From assembly GCF_000337615.1 (NCBI RefSeq), contig NZ_AOII01000088.1:1-64000 (forward strand): 64,000 nt of DNA, given 5' to 3'. This stretch comes from Natrinema pallidum DSM 3751. GTDB taxonomy: Archaea > Halobacteriota > Halobacteria > Halobacteriales > Natrialbaceae. The notes beneath the pieces were generated by a model, which did not search any database, was not told the origin of the DNA, and saw only the letters and a program-made list of their open reading frames with translations. Made by a program: the position numbers and the translations under genes. Below are positions 41,558 through 49,023 of the stretch, in pieces; position 1 is the stretch's first letter, and each line of letters begins with the position of its first letter.

Positions 41558-42595
41558 ATGAGTACGGATACGAACGCGGACACCGACGCTGACGCCGAAT
41601 CGACTTCCAACTGCGGTGCCTCGAGCAGCGAGAGCACCAGCGAGGCGAGCACCGATCGCTCGAGTAGCTGTGGCGCATCGAGCGGCAGCGACGACTCGAG
41701 TAGCTCGAAGTGCGGGGCGTCCTCGAACTCCTCGTCTTCGAGTAGTTGTGGGGCCTCGAGTTCCGACGACGACAGTTCGAACGAGAAGGAGGTCGGCTCC
41801 ACCGTCGACGACTTCGACGCCGACCCCGGCAAACTGAGCGCCGTCGGCCTCGGCCCCGGCCATCCGGAGGGGATGACCGACCGCGCGAAGTCGGCGCTGC
41901 TCGAGGCCGAGCATATCGTCGGCTACACGACCTACATCGACCTCATTCCCGACGAGATCACCGAGGAAGCCGACGAACTGTACGACACGCCGATGTGCGG
42001 CGAAGTCTCCCGCACCGAGGAAGCCATCGACCGCGCGTTGGCGGGCAACGATGTCGCCATCGTCGGCAGCGGCGACCCCAACGTCTACGCGCTGGGCGGG
42101 CTGGCACTCGAGATCCTCGAGTCCAAGGGCGCGACGGCGTCGATGGTCGACTTCGAGGCCGTGCCGGGCGTCCCGGCGGCCCAGTCCTGTGCGGCCCGAC
42201 TGGGCGCACCGCTGGTCAACGACACCGTCTCGATCTCGCTGTCGGACCACCTCGTCCCGATGCCGGAGATCGAGTCGCGGCTCCACTCCGCGGCCAAGGA
42301 GAGCTTCACGATCACGATCTACAACCCGTGGAGCCGCAAGCGCCGGGAGAACTTCGAGAAGGCCTGCGAGATCCTGCTGGCTCACCGCGACGAGGACACG
42401 CCCGTCGGCATCGTCCACGGTGCCGGCCGCGAGGACGAGCAGGTGATGATCACCGAACTCGGCGAACTCGAGGAGTTAGGCGAGGACGAGATCATCGACA
42501 TGACGACGACGATCGTCGTCGGCAACGAGGACACCTACGTCTGGGACGACCGGATGGTCACGCCGCGTGGCTACGAGACGAAGTACGACTACTGA
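41558..42595 (+). CDS. cbiH: Precorrin-3B/cobalt-factor III C17-methyltransferase CbiH (copy 2) with four CGASS repeats
   Basis: 345 residues. The methylase domain begins ~90: LSAVGLGPGHPEGMTDRAKS, VAIVGSGDPNVYALGGLALE, FEAVPGVPAAQSCAARLGAP, TITIYNPWSRKRRENFEKAC. In front of it is a Ser/Asp-rich segment of ~80 residues with four CGASS repeats; Cys at 19, 38, 52 and 64. Four regularly spaced Cys in a disordered tail suggest a metal or Fe-S site (compare Bacillus megaterium CbiH60, which carries an Fe-S domain), but this is inference. Followed by a ferredoxin gene. Confidence 0.9.
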   Translation: MSTDTNADTDADAESTSNCGASSSESTSEASTDRSSSCGASSGSDDSSSSKCGASSNSSSSSSCGASSSDDDSSNEKEVGSTVDDFDADPGKLSAVGLGPGHPEGMTDRAKSALLEAEHIVGYTTYIDLIPDEITEEADELYDTPMCGEVSRTEEAIDRALAGNDVAIVGSGDPNVYALGGLALEILESKGATASMVDFEAVPGVPAAQSCAARLGAPLVNDTVSISLSDHLVPMPEIESRLHSAAKESFTITIYNPWSRKRRENFEKACEILLAHRDEDTPVGIVHGAGREDEQVMITELGELEELGEDEIIDMTTTIVVGNEDTYVWDDRMVTPRGYETKYDY

Positions 42596-42632
42596 CCAGT
42601 TCGACCGACCGCCGACCAGCCGCAATTCACCA

Positions 42633-42899
42633 ATGTCACGATACGAAGTTACGATCGAGAAAGACGCCTGCGACGGCATCTTCGCCTGTTTGACCCGCGA
42701 CCCGCGCTTCGTCGAGGGCGGGGACGGTCTCGCGACGATCGATCCCGGCGCGGACCCGGTCTACGACTGCGAGGGCGAGGTTACCGACAACGCCGAGCGC
42801 GTCGTCGCGACGTTCGACGACGACCGAATCGACGAAGCCCGGCAGGCCGCCGCGGCCTGTCCGACGGACGCGATCGTCGTCGAGGAGGTGGGCGAATGA
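42633..42899 (+). CDS. Ferredoxin of the cobalamin operon
   Basis: 88 residues: SRYEVTIEKDACDGIFACLT at the start and QAAAACPTDAIVVEEVGE at the end, with another Cys in YDCEGE. The Cys pattern (CDGIFAC ... CPTDAI) fits a single-cluster 3Fe-4S/4Fe-4S ferredoxin of the type with an inserted loop. It probably donates electrons to a B12 step such as ring contraction or a missing CbiJ-like reduction. ATG 42633 is chosen for homology. Overlaps the next gene by ATGA. Confidence 0.82.
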   Translation: MSRYEVTIEKDACDGIFACLTRDPRFVEGGDGLATIDPGADPVYDCEGEVTDNAERVVATFDDDRIDEARQAAAACPTDAIVVEEVGE

Positions 42900-43588
42900 G
42901 CGACGCGGAATCCGCGACCGAGATCGAGGTTCCGTCGGACCCGCTGGCCGGCCACGCCGCGACCGCGTACTTTTGGGGCCACGTCGCCGGCAGCGGCGAC
43001 GTCTCGGACGACGGCATCGAGATCGTCGCCAACGACGAGGCGTCCGCACAGGTGCTGGCCGCCGTCGCCGGGGGCGACCTCGAGCACGACACGACCAGCC
43101 GCGAGTACGCCCACGATACGTCGATTACGCGGACGGAAGACGAGTACACGCTCTCGATCGACGGTGACGACGACTCGGGCCTCCTCGGCCGTAGCGGTAC
43201 ACTCGGGCTCCCCGTCGACGGCCGCGGGAACTACCGGTTCGGCGCGTTCTCGAACTACGACCGGGAACTGCTCCGCGGACTGCTCGAGGGCTGTGGCACC
43301 GTCTGCTTCAAATCCTCGAGCGGCACGGTGGGCATCTCGTTCGTCCACGACGACGCGGACCTGCTCGAACTCGCACGGGAACTGATCGCCGAGTGCCCGG
43401 TCGATGCCCCGATGGGGGAGCTGTCGGAGACGTCCGCCGGGGGCTACTGGTTCGGCGTCGACGACGACGCCGCGCCCGACTTCGGCGCGTGGCTCTACGA
43501 GAACTGCGACGAAACGGGCCTGTTCGCGCCGAGCCGCCGTCGCAAATTGGAGCGGAGCCTCGAGCAGGCCGAGGCGTACGACGAGTAA
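42896..43588 (+). CDS. LAGLIDADG-fold protein in the cobalamin operon, catalytic Asp replaced
   Basis: 230 residues. Two LAGLIDADG-like motifs: YFWGHVAGSGDV (25-36) and LLRGLLEGCGTVCFKSS (125-141), each followed by beta-rich segments (DGIEIVANDEASAQVLAAV; GTVGISFVHDDADLLELARE). The C-terminal WLYENCDETGLF plus RRRKLERSLEQA matches the closing helix of LAGLIDADG_3 proteins. The acidic residue that binds the catalytic metal is Ser in the first motif and Cys in the second, so nuclease activity is unlikely. It is ATGA-coupled to the ferredoxin and sits between B12 enzymes, so a non-nuclease role in cobalamin synthesis or its control is inferred. It is usually annotated only as a cobalamin-cluster hypothetical. 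Confidence 0.7.
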   Translation: MSDAESATEIEVPSDPLAGHAATAYFWGHVAGSGDVSDDGIEIVANDEASAQVLAAVAGGDLEHDTTSREYAHDTSITRTEDEYTLSIDGDDDSGLLGRSGTLGLPVDGRGNYRFGAFSNYDRELLRGLLEGCGTVCFKSSSGTVGISFVHDDADLLELARELIAECPVDAPMGELSETSAGGYWFGVDDDAAPDFGAWLYENCDETGLFAPSRRRKLERSLEQAEAYDE

Positions 43589-43618
43589 CCACCCGACAGA
43601 TCGACACCCACGATACCG

Positions 43619-44851
43619 ATGAGCACACCCGACCAGACCACGCCCGCACCGACAGCCGGATTCGACGACGAGGCCGTCCTCCTGATCGGCCACGGCTCCC
43701 GACGCGAGAAGTCCAACGAACAGGTCCGCGAACTGGCCGCCGCGCTCGAGTCCCGACTCGGGATACCGGTTGACGCCGCGTTCCTCGAACTCGCCGAGCC
43801 GGCGATCGACGAGGCCTTCGCGGGACTCGCGGCCGTCACGTCGCAGGTAACGGTCGTCCACTGCTCGCTGTTCGCCGCGAGCCACGTCAAAAACGACGTC
43901 CCGCTGGCGATCGAGCAGGCCCGCGCCGAACACGGTTTGGAGATCAACAACGGCGCGCATCTGGGTGTCCATCCCGCGATTCTGGACCTGCTTGACGACC
44001 GCGCCGCCGCGGTCGAGGCCGACCTCGGCGTCGATCGAGCGACCGACGACGTGGCCGTCGTCGTCTGTGGCCGTGGCTCGAGCGACCCGGACGCCAACGG
44101 CGACGTGCACAAGCTGGCCCGACTGCTCTACGAGGGTCGCGAGTTCGACCGCGTGGAGGCGTCGTTCATCGGCGTCACCGAACCGACGCTCGAGGAGACG
44201 CTCCACGGACTCTCGAAACACCGTCCCGACGCGGTCGTCGTCCTGCCGTACATGCTCGGCGACGGCGTCCTCACCCAGCGGGTCCGCGACTGGACGGCGG
44301 AGTTCGACGCGGACTATCCCTACGTCGACGCGCTGGCCGGCGATCCGCTCGGAACGGACTCGCGGCTGCTGGACGTCTTCGCCGACCGCTGGCAGGAGGC
44401 CCGCACGGAGAGCGTGGAGATGTCCTGTGACACGTGCAAGTACAAGGTCGATCTCGAGGGCTACGAGGAGGACGTCGGCGGGGCGCGGGCCATGCTCCGT
44501 GCGCTGGCCCATCAGGAGGCCCACGCCGACCGCGACGACATCGACGAGGAACCCGACAGCCACGACGCCCCGGAAAAGCACGTGGCCGTCTGTACCAACC
44601 AGACCTGTGCCAAGATGGGGTCGCCGGCGGTCCTCGAACGCCTGCGCCAGGCGGTGCGGGACTCCGACCACTGCGACGCCCGCATCACGCGGTCGTCCTG
44701 TCTGGGTCGGTGCGGCGACGGGCCGATGGTCGCGGTCTACCCCGACGGAATCTGGTACGGCGGCGTCGAGGACGATGACGCCGAACGGATCGTCGGCGAC
44801 CACCTCGATCGGGACCGTATCGTGAGCGAACTCGTCGATCAGACGCTGTAA
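43619..44851 (+). CDS. cbiX: CbiX chelatase fused to a 2Fe-2S ferredoxin domain
   Basis: 410 residues. Two CbiX-type halves: the first has LLIGHGSRREKSNEQ with His25; the second has VVVCGRGSSDPDANGD, where the metal His is Arg. A spacer with Cys270/Cys273 (SCDTCKYKVDLEGYEED) leads to a C-terminal thioredoxin-like 2Fe-2S domain with Cys325, Cys330, Cys361 and Cys365 (AVCTNQTCAKMG; SSCLGRCGDGPMVAVYPDG). It likely inserts cobalt into sirohydrochlorin, with the ferredoxin domain possibly providing redox control. It is the second CbiX of the window. Confidence 0.9.
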   Translation: MSTPDQTTPAPTAGFDDEAVLLIGHGSRREKSNEQVRELAAALESRLGIPVDAAFLELAEPAIDEAFAGLAAVTSQVTVVHCSLFAASHVKNDVPLAIEQARAEHGLEINNGAHLGVHPAILDLLDDRAAAVEADLGVDRATDDVAVVVCGRGSSDPDANGDVHKLARLLYEGREFDRVEASFIGVTEPTLEETLHGLSKHRPDAVVVLPYMLGDGVLTQRVRDWTAEFDADYPYVDALAGDPLGTDSRLLDVFADRWQEARTESVEMSCDTCKYKVDLEGYEEDVGGARAMLRALAHQEAHADRDDIDEEPDSHDAPEKHVAVCTNQTCAKMGSPAVLERLRQAVRDSDHCDARITRSSCLGRCGDGPMVAVYPDGIWYGGVEDDDAERIVGDHLDRDRIVSELVDQTL

Positions 44852-44894
44852 CGCTGACCGAAACACACGAATTCGACACATCATACAGCAACCC

Positions 44895-45266
44895 ATGAGC
44901 TGCCACGAAATCGAAGCACTACGACTCGGACTGATGAACGTCCTCGGCGTCGGGGACGACAGCACCCGCGATCACGCGGAGAAGGAACTCGAGGGCCACC
45001 TGGAGGGGCCGATCAAGGGTCTCGCGGAGGCCGATAGCCTCGCCGAAGTAGAACGCCATCTGGACGCGGCGTTGGTCGATCTGGAGGAGGAGGTCGCATC
45101 GATGGACAGCGACGACCCCGAGTACGACTACACGCGGGGGCGACTGCTCGCGGTCCGCGACGCCGAGCGGGCGGTCCAGCGACTGCACGCGCAAGGCGAG
45201 AGCATCGTCGATGGGCTCGGCGACGCTCACGACACCCTCCACGAGACGTTCCCGGTCGAGGAGTAA
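44895..45266 (+). CDS. DUF3209 family protein
   Basis: 123 residues, almost all helical: SCHEIEALRLGLMNVLGVGD at the N-terminus (conserved Cys-His-Glu-x-Glu), then acidic helices (HAEKELEGHLEGPIKGLAEA, VERHLDAALVDLEEEVASMD). DUF3209 is known mainly from haloarchaeal and some bacterial B12 clusters; the C-H-E-x-E start could bind a metal such as cobalt. No enzymatic motif. Third from last gene of the operon pattern; 2 nt before the propeller gene. Confidence 0.85.
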   Translation: MSCHEIEALRLGLMNVLGVGDDSTRDHAEKELEGHLEGPIKGLAEADSLAEVERHLDAALVDLEEEVASMDSDDPEYDYTRGRLLAVRDAERAVQRLHAQGESIVDGLGDAHDTLHETFPVEE

Positions 45267-45268
45267 CG

Positions 45269-46546
45269 ATGGCCGAAACTGCCGATACCGAACGCGAGGA
45301 CGCCCTCGAGCTCCGGTCGGTTCCGCTTGGCGAGATCGAAACCGCCCGGAGCCGTCACATGTGGACCCGATCCGCGGTCGGCTTCGCCGCCGCCGGCGAT
45401 CTCGTCGTCACCGGCGAGTGGGACGGCACCGTCACCGCCCGCGATGTCGACTCGCTCGAGACCCGCTGGTCGGCCGCCCATCCGGATCACGCGGTCGGGA
45501 TCGCGTCGCTCCCGGCGAGTGATACGATCGTCGTCGCGGGCCGCGGCCGGACGGGGACGATCGCGGCCTACGACGCCGAGACCGGCGACCGACGGTGGCG
45601 CTACGACACCGTCGACGACGTCGGCGAGGCCGTCAAAGACACCGTCTTCTACCTGCCCTACGTCGTCGCCTGCGAGACGGGACCCGACGCCGACGGCGAC
45701 GAGCGGCTCTACGCCGCTGCGCGGCGCTACGAGCGGGACGGCGAGATCCGACGGTGGCACAGCACGGTCTACGCGTTCGATGCCGACGGCGCTGTCTGCT
45801 GGACCTACGAGACCGACGCCTCGCCCATCGCGCTCGATCTCGACGCCGACGGCGAGCGCCTTGCGGTCGGCTACAACCGCTGTCTGGGCGACCACGACAC
45901 CGGTCTCGTCGTCCTCGACCCCGAGTCGGGCGACCTCGAGTGGACCTGGGACCCCGGTACCGAAGGCGACCGCCGCGTCGGCGACCTATCGTTCGACGGG
46001 GACTCGATCGCCGTCTCGAGTCACGGTGACAAACGCGGCTACCTGTTGGGTCCCGGTGGTGCCGAGCGCTGGCGGGTCGACCTCGCAGTCGAGACCGAAC
46101 TGGACGACGAGACGCTGTACGCCTATCCGAACCACACCTACGCGGACGACGGCCGCGTGGCGTTCGTGACCGGCAACACCTATGCGATCGAGAGCCGCGA
46201 GACGGAGCATCGTCATCCGAACGAACACCGGGTCGCCGTGTTCGACGCCGACGGTGACCCCCTATGGGACGACGAGGTTCGGGGCTTCGTCCATGGCCTC
46301 GCCGCCGACGGGGGACGATTCGTCGCTCCCTGCGCCCAGAACTTCCGCGTTCGCGACCCGAGCACCCACGCCGTCCGCTGGTACGACCTCGAGTCCGGCG
46401 CGGGCGGGTACGAGCGGTTCGCGGGAATCGCGACGGCGGCCGCTGTCGAGGACGGCACGGTCGTAGCCATCGAGGAGCCCGTTGCATACCACGACGACGG
46501 CGAGACGCGCGGCGAGTACGCACTCTGGGCCGGCTCGCTCGAGTAG
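45269..46546 (+). CDS. Cytoplasmic PQQ-like beta-propeller protein of the cobalamin operon
   Basis: 425 residues with repeated blade motifs: DLVVTGEWDGTVTARDVDSL, TIAAYDAETGDRRWRYD, AVCWTYETDASPIALDLDAD, GLVVLDPESGDLEWTWD, HRVAVFDADGDPLWDDEVRG. The pattern A-x-D-x-x-(S/T)-G-x-x-x-W is that of PQQ enzyme/BamB repeats, about seven blades. There is no signal peptide, so it is cytosolic, unlike most PQQ-like proteins. Two nt separate it from the DUF3209 gene, so it is the last gene of the B12 operon. Scaffold or corrinoid-handling roles are guesses. Confidence 0.82.
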   Translation: MAETADTEREDALELRSVPLGEIETARSRHMWTRSAVGFAAAGDLVVTGEWDGTVTARDVDSLETRWSAAHPDHAVGIASLPASDTIVVAGRGRTGTIAAYDAETGDRRWRYDTVDDVGEAVKDTVFYLPYVVACETGPDADGDERLYAAARRYERDGEIRRWHSTVYAFDADGAVCWTYETDASPIALDLDADGERLAVGYNRCLGDHDTGLVVLDPESGDLEWTWDPGTEGDRRVGDLSFDGDSIAVSSHGDKRGYLLGPGGAERWRVDLAVETELDDETLYAYPNHTYADDGRVAFVTGNTYAIESRETEHRHPNEHRVAVFDADGDPLWDDEVRGFVHGLAADGGRFVAPCAQNFRVRDPSTHAVRWYDLESGAGGYERFAGIATAAAVEDGTVVAIEEPVAYHDDGETRGEYALWAGSLE

Positions 46547-46790
46547 CGTCGTCGATCGGTCGTTTTCGGAACGGTTCGCCGGCGCGTTGGCTAGTCGCAT
46601 ACGCAAGGCCAACCCCCACAACGCTCACGAGCGTCCGTGTTCCCGTATAATGACCGCGAGTTCTGCACGCGACGGTCGCGAGGTGCGTTCGGATCCCGGG
46701 CGGGTCGAACGCTCCTCGAGCCGTCTCGACGAAACTGGGCGGACGACGGGACCGCCACGCCGGGTGATAACCGACGGCGGACAGGCGGAG

Positions 46791-47741
46791 ATGGATGGGG
46801 TCGACGACCAGCCCGAGGACGCGAGCGACGCCGACGTGGCCCCCGGGGAGGGGGAGACGGACCCTGCCGAAAGCGAAGGGGTCCAGGGAGGGGACGACGA
46901 ATCCGAAGGGGCAGTCGAAAGCGAAGACGAGGAGGAAAAAGGAGACGCCGAGGAAGAAGCGGAAGTCACGGACGGGGAGAGCGAGGACGAAACGGAAGCT
47001 GAGGTGGGAGAGGGCGACGACGAAACTGCAACGGACGGGGCGGACGCGGACGGCGAGGAGGAGGACGAGTACCACGTCGAAGACGCCGACGACGTCTATC
47101 AGGGCGACGAAACGGCCGGCGTCCTCCATCTCGATCTCGACGGCCTCTTCCTGGACTTGCTCGGCCTCGAGGTGAACCTGAATCCGGTCACGCTCGACGT
47201 CTCGGCGCGACCCGGCGGGAACAACCTGCTCGGGAACGTGTTGTCGGCAGTCACGGGACTTCTCGACGGCCCCGGTGCCGTGCTGGACAAGGTCCAGTCG
47301 CTACTGGGCAACCCAAAAGAGGTGCTCAGTTCCCTGGTTAGCAAGCCAAAAGAACTGCTCAGCAACGTGCTTGGCAAGCCCAGAGAGTGGCTCAGTAGCG
47401 CACTCGGCAAGCCGAGGGCGTGGCTCAGTGGACGCTTTGGCGGTGATACTGGCGAGCCGGCGGAAACCGACGAACCGGACGCCGAGGAAGCGAAACCAGC
47501 AGCAGCCGACGACGGGGAAGCGGAACCGAGCGAGGGCGACGGGACGACGGGCCGCATCTCTAAGGCGGCCAGCTGGCTCAGCGGGAAGCTGTCCGGGCTC
47601 GTTCCCAGTTTCCCGACCGAGGAAATCGTAGCGATGATCGTCAGCGAAGTCATCGAACAGCTGATCGAACGACTCGAGCCGGAGCGTGAGGAGGAGGCCG
47701 GCGGACAGGCGGAGCCGTCACAGGCGGAGGCATCATCATGA
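46791..47741 (+). CDS. Acidic protein with conserved LDLDGL domain and four 11-residue repeats
   Basis: 316 residues from ATG 46791, preferred because codons from there on have near-saturated GC at third positions, while 46650-46790 does not; an ATG at 46650 would add 47 basic residues. After ~100 very acidic residues comes a hydrophobic domain (LHLDLDGLFLDLLGLEVNLN, PGGNNLLGNVLSAVTGLLDG; ~112-160). Then four tandem 11-mers at ~174-217: NPKEVLSSLVS, KPKELLSNVLG, KPREWLSSALG, KPRAWLSGRFG. A C-terminal amphipathic helix (EEIVAMIVSEVIEQLIERLE) follows. The repeats would form one long amphipathic surface. First of four genes of unknown function; overlaps the next by ATGA. Confidence 0.72.
   Translation: MDGVDDQPEDASDADVAPGEGETDPAESEGVQGGDDESEGAVESEDEEEKGDAEEEAEVTDGESEDETEAEVGEGDDETATDGADADGEEEDEYHVEDADDVYQGDETAGVLHLDLDGLFLDLLGLEVNLNPVTLDVSARPGGNNLLGNVLSAVTGLLDGPGAVLDKVQSLLGNPKEVLSSLVSKPKELLSNVLGKPREWLSSALGKPRAWLSGRFGGDTGEPAETDEPDAEEAKPAAADDGEAEPSEGDGTTGRISKAASWLSGKLSGLVPSFPTEEIVAMIVSEVIEQLIERLEPEREEEAGGQAEPSQAEASS
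47310..47441 (+). repeat. Four tandem 33-bp units encoding 11-residue repeats
   Basis: Units at 47310, 47343, 47376 and 47409, each coding (N/K)P(K/R)xxLSxxxx. The DNA units are diverged, particularly the first, so the repeat is old and held by protein function. Confidence 0.7.
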
Positions 47742-48181
47742 GCGACGATTCACTCACACAGCGGATCGATACCGAGAAAATCACCGAAAACGTCGACGTC
47801 GACGAACTGGTCGAGGGGACCCAGTGGGAAGAGGAGATCGACGGGGGCAAGCCACTCGGAGAGGTGCTTGGCGGACAGATCGGCGCGATCCTCGGGCGAG
47901 CGATCGGCGAATCCCTCGGTCGAACGATCGGGAACATGGTCGTCGACGAACTGCTCAGTTCCGGCGACGAGGACGAGGCAGAAGGCGAGGAGGGTGCCGA
48001 GGAGGGCACGGAAACGGCTGCGGAAGGTGCGAAAGCGGACGAAGAGGCTACCGAAGCGGACGAGCCCGAGATCGAGGGTGACGACGGGAGCGGCGAAGGC
48101 GAGGCCCAAGACGACGCCGAATCGGGCGAGGAAGGCGAAGCATCGGCGGACGAAGACTCGGAACAGGCGGCCGAGGAGTAA
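47738..48181 (+). CDS. Acidic glycine-zipper protein (first of a pair)
   Basis: 147 residues. Residues 41-65 carry seven glycines exactly four apart (G41, 45, 49, 53, 57, 61, 65): GEVLGGQIGAILGRAIGESL then GRTIG. The helix contains Arg and Glu, so it is an amphipathic rather than membrane-spanning zipper. The N-terminus is TEKITENVDVDELVEG; the C-terminal half (~75-147) is almost pure Glu/Asp/Ala/Gly. It starts in the stop of the previous gene (ATGA). Function unknown; oligomerisation with itself or the similar downstream protein is suggested. Confidence 0.7.
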   Translation: MSDDSLTQRIDTEKITENVDVDELVEGTQWEEEIDGGKPLGEVLGGQIGAILGRAIGESLGRTIGNMVVDELLSSGDEDEAEGEEGAEEGTETAAEGAKADEEATEADEPEIEGDDGSGEGEAQDDAESGEEGEASADEDSEQAAEE

Positions 48182-48234
48182 TATTGTGATGCAACACACG
48201 CTCTCGTTCGATGACCCGGCTCGAGGTGGTCGCC

Positions 48235-48954
48235 GTGAGTGACGGGTCCGGACTGAAGGGGATGGTGGCCAACGAGGTGAGCAATCAACTCGACGCCGCC
48301 GATATGCTCGGCGACGGGTCCATCGAGGACGGCATCGACGGCGGCGAGGTCGGCGCAGCGGTCGGTCGACAGTTCGGCGAACAGTTCGGACGGGAAGTCG
48401 GGGCGGCGGTCGGCCGAGAAGTCCACGAGACGATCGCCGAAGGCGTCGACGAGGGGAACGACCTCGGCGAGATCAGAATCGAATTAGCGGCGGCGATTCG
48501 GGACGCGCTCGGGGATTCGGTCTCGGAGATCACGGGTCGCGATTCGCTCGAGTCGGTAGCCAGGAGCGTGACCGACGGCAGCAGCGCCGAGGGGGTCCTC
48601 GATAGCATCGGCGGCGACGGACGCGACGAACCTGCGGAAGACGAGTCGGAGAGCGATGCGCGGGCGGTACCCGAGGAGGACGTGTCCGAGAGCGACGCCG
48701 ACGATGAAGGCGATGCGCCCGACGAGACCGAGGCGGAGCCGTCGATGGATGACGTCGCGGACCACAGGAGGGACACCCTCGAGGACTTCCTCGGAGTGAT
48801 GTCCTACGGCGACTTGCAGTCGGTCGCGAAGGACGTCGGCGTAAAGGCGAACCTCAGCCGGGAGGAGATGACCGACGCGATCATCGAGGCAGTGATCGAC
48901 GAGGAGGGCGATGACTCGGATTCGGGGTCAGAAGCCGAGGCAGCAGCCGAGTAG
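48235..48954 (+). CDS. Acidic glycine-zipper protein with SAP-like C-terminus (second of a pair)
   Basis: 239 residues from GTG 48235, chosen because of a Shine-Dalgarno-like gaggtgg 6 nt upstream; ATG 48211 has none. Residues ~36-60 again have seven glycines four apart (GGEVGAAVGRQFGEQFGREV then GAAVG), matching the upstream gene. A helix (LGEIRIELAAAIRDALGDSV), an acidic linker, and a C-terminal helix-turn-helix-like unit (LEDFLGVMSYGDLQSVAKDV, LSREEMTDAIIEAV), which looks like a SAP/Rho-N module, follow. Nucleic-acid or protein docking is possible for the last part. Function unknown. Confidence 0.68.
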   Translation: MSDGSGLKGMVANEVSNQLDAADMLGDGSIEDGIDGGEVGAAVGRQFGEQFGREVGAAVGREVHETIAEGVDEGNDLGEIRIELAAAIRDALGDSVSEITGRDSLESVARSVTDGSSAEGVLDSIGGDGRDEPAEDESESDARAVPEEDVSESDADDEGDAPDETEAEPSMDDVADHRRDTLEDFLGVMSYGDLQSVAKDVGVKANLSREEMTDAIIEAVIDEEGDDSDSGSEAEAAAE

Positions 48955-49023
48955 TCGACCGACACGCGCCCCCAACCACGGATCGCGGGACCGACGCCGG
49001 TGTAGTCACACCAGGTGACAGCT

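Noticed and set aside
42896-43588. Active homing endonuclease or intron in the cbi operon
   Set aside because: Both catalytic acidic positions are replaced and the gene is a coupled operon member, with no interrupted host gene.
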